Shown piece after piece: positions 62,555 to 64,000 of a stretch of DNA of 64,000 nucleotides. Under the pieces are notes generated by a model, which searched no databases, was not told the DNA's origin, and saw only the letters and a program-made list of their open reading frames with translations. This DNA is from Thermophilibacter mediterraneus (GTDB lineage Bacteria; Actinomycetota; Coriobacteriia; Coriobacteriales; Atopobiaceae). The DNA lies in NCBI RefSeq assembly GCF_900119385.1, contig NZ_FPKO01000008.1, positions 124,001 to 188,000 on the forward strand. Direction: 5' to 3'. Numbering within the stretch: the first letter of the stretch is position 1; each line of letters opens with the position of its first letter. Position numbers and translations under genes: made by a program.

Positions 62555-64000
62555 TCAGGGCGGTGGGCCCCTCCGGCAGCTGACCCGCGGCCCCTCGACG
62601 CCGGGCTCCACGGTGACGTCCCCCGCCTCGATCGTGCACAGGAAGGTCGAACCGACCCCCTCGAGCGCGGCGACGCAGGCGGGGTCGGGGTGACCGTAGC
62701 GGTTCCCCGCCCCCGCGCTCGCGACGCTCACCTCGGGGTCGAGCGCCGCGGCGATCTCGGGCGTGACCGAGGCGGCGGAGCCGTGGTGGCCGACCTTGAG
62801 CAGGTCGACGTCCCCGACCTCCCCGCGCTCGATGGCGGCACCGGTCTCCTCGCGCTCCGCGTCGGCGGCGAGCAGCGCGGTGAGCGAGCGGTCGCCGTCG
62901 TCGAAGGTGAGCAGGAGCACGAGGGACCCCTCGTTGCCCTCGCCCCCGGCCGGCTCGAGCGGCGAGACGACCCTGAGCTCGAAGCGGCCCACGCGCAGCG
63001 CGTCGCCGTGGCCGACCTCGGCGACGGGGAGGTCGCGCGCGCACTCGGGGGCGGCCGCGCCCTCCGGAACCACCACCCCTCCGACGCCCACGGCGCCGAG
63101 CACCGCCTCGAGCCCGCCCGCGTGGTCGGCGTGCAGGTGGGTGAGGACCACCGCGTCGAGGTGGGTGACGTGCGCGCGGGCGAGCGCCTCCGCCACCGCG
63201 TCCCCGGGCCCGGTGTCCACGAGCGCGGACGCGGCGCCGTCCGTGACGAGGATGGCGTCCCCCTGCCCCACGTCGAGCACGCACACCCGGGCGGGCGCGA
63301 GGAGGCGCCAGCGAAGCGCCCACGCAAGGCCGCAGGCGGCGAGCGCCCCGCACGACGCGAGCACGGCCCGGCGCGAGACTCGCGGCCACCACGCGAGCCA
63401 GACGGCGAGAATGACGACGAGCGCCGCGAGCGCGGGCCCCTCCTCAACGCTGACCGGCACGCAGGCGAGCGGCAGGGACGCGAGGGCGCGAAGGGCGACC
63501 ATGAGGCAGGACCCCACGGCGTCGCAGCAGGCGAGCGCGACCGCCTGGGCAGGCGGCGCCCAGACGAGGCACGCCGCGGCCAGCCCGAGCGAAAGCAGTG
63601 CCGAGAAGAGCGGCGCGAGCACCACGTTGGCGAGCGGCGCCACGAGCGAGAGCTGCGCGAAGGCGGCGCAGGTGAGCGGCATCGTCACCACCTGCGAGAC
63701 GAGCGTGAGCGAGAGGGCGCCCTCGGCGTCCGAGCGCGCGCGGGCGAGCGCCCGACCAAGGGCGCCGCGCGGGCGGGGCGGCGCCGGCATGACCGCGCCG
63801 ACCACGTAGCCGGCGTACGGGCCGAGCGCGCAGATCCCGCAGACGCAGGCGACCGAGAGCACGAAGCCGAGCTGGCCCGTCACCCCGGGGTCGGCGAGCG
63901 CCATGGCCAGCCCCGCCGCGGAGGCGGAGCTCAGCGGGTACGACCTGCGCCCGAGGAGCCCCGCGGCCTCGGAGACGACCGACATGGCCCAGGCGCGCAC
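62555..64000 (-). CDS. comEC: ComEC/Rec2 competence channel, 3' part (5' end beyond window)
   Basis: 481 codons are visible; the 5' end is cut by the window edge. Residues about 1-230 are multi-helix ComEC competence domain. From about 245 lies a metallo-beta-lactamase-like domain: VCVLDVGQGDAILV, LTHLHADHAGG (metal motif HxHxDH) and KVGHHGSAAS. It imports single-stranded DNA in natural competence and may nick the non-transported strand. With dCMP deaminase nearby it recalls the Gram-positive com region. Confidence 0.9.
   Translation of the reverse strand: MRAWAMSVVSEAAGLLGRRSYPLSSASAAGLAMALADPGVTGQLGFVLSVACVCGICALGPYAGYVVGAVMPAPPRPRGALGRALARARSDAEGALSLTLVSQVVTMPLTCAAFAQLSLVAPLANVVLAPLFSALLSLGLAAACLVWAPPAQAVALACCDAVGSCLMVALRALASLPLACVPVSVEEGPALAALVVILAVWLAWWPRVSRRAVLASCGALAACGLAWALRWRLLAPARVCVLDVGQGDAILVTDGAASALVDTGPGDAVAEALARAHVTHLDAVVLTHLHADHAGGLEAVLGAVGVGGVVVPEGAAAPECARDLPVAEVGHGDALRVGRFELRVVSPLEPAGGEGNEGSLVLLLTFDDGDRSLTALLAADAEREETGAAIERGEVGDVDLLKVGHHGSAASVTPEIAAALDPEVSVASAGAGNRYGHPDPACVAALEGVGSTFLCTIEAGDVTVEPGVEGPRVSCRRGPPP

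Overview
The window is a very GC-rich bacterial chromosome segment dominated by housekeeping genes. Gene content (NrdR, SpoVS, RNase Y plus RNase J, a PgsA pair, an FHA/MerR pair, a DUF3737 protein), frequent GTG starts, tight ATGA/GTGA overlaps and an actinobacterial-type SOS box point to a high-GC actinobacterium. Coriobacteriia of the Olsenella/Atopobiaceae kind is my best inference; no rRNA is present to confirm it.

Layout. 1-5.2 kb is a mixed metabolic/regulatory stretch: a 2-hydroxyacyl-CoA dehydratase-activase-related protein, a flavodoxin, a small methyltransferase-like protein, an isochorismatase-type hydrolase, a decayed SDR fragment, a LysR regulator and a DUF3737 beta-helix protein. 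A tRNA-Pro(GGG) at 5567-5643 opens a relatively AT-rich island that ends at a degenerate copy of the tRNA 3' half (8361-8411). The island carries a three-gene minus-strand module: a frameshifted XRE regulator, an unknown 272-aa protein and a NYN-domain nuclease. 8.8-18 kb holds serC-serA, then a co-oriented run: CDP-alcohol phosphatidyltransferase, GcvT-like, RidA, FHA, MerR, apt, an NlpC/P60 wall hydrolase and a ClC transporter. 18.5-25.4 kb holds trxB, two nucleobase permeases, dut-nrdR, and the divergent SOS pair LysM protein/lexA.

25.4-46.2 kb is one long minus-strand RNA-processing, recombination and division block: rpsO-pnp-rnj-ftsK-rodZ-yajQ-rimO-pgsA-cinA-recA-recX-rny-(GHKL ATPase)-spoVS-miaB-miaA-hflX. 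46.7-64 kb, also mostly minus, holds a glutamine-amidotransferase-like hydrolase, a RelB/PIN toxin-antitoxin pair, recO-era-dgkA-ybeY-phoH, mtaB-dnaJ, an unusual membrane J-protein, dCMP deaminase, hemW, dus-lepA, rpsT (plus strand), holA and a truncated comEC. All three classical methylthiotransferases (miaB, rimO, mtaB) lie in this window.

Most unusual signals: (i) the tRNA-Pro island with the XRE/unknown/NYN module; (ii) a dispersed intergenic repeat family, namely two 126-bp elements each ending in the same 22-bp palindrome spaced exactly 104 bp (8.5 and 18.1 kb), whose inner motif recurs in a 62-bp tandem hairpin array at 46.4 kb; (iii) two AT-rich islands (1.8 and 58.0 kb) bracketed by one shared inverted repeat; and (iv) an apparent sequencing-adapter/foldback artefact at 15961-16054 that artificially breaks the NlpC/P60 gene.
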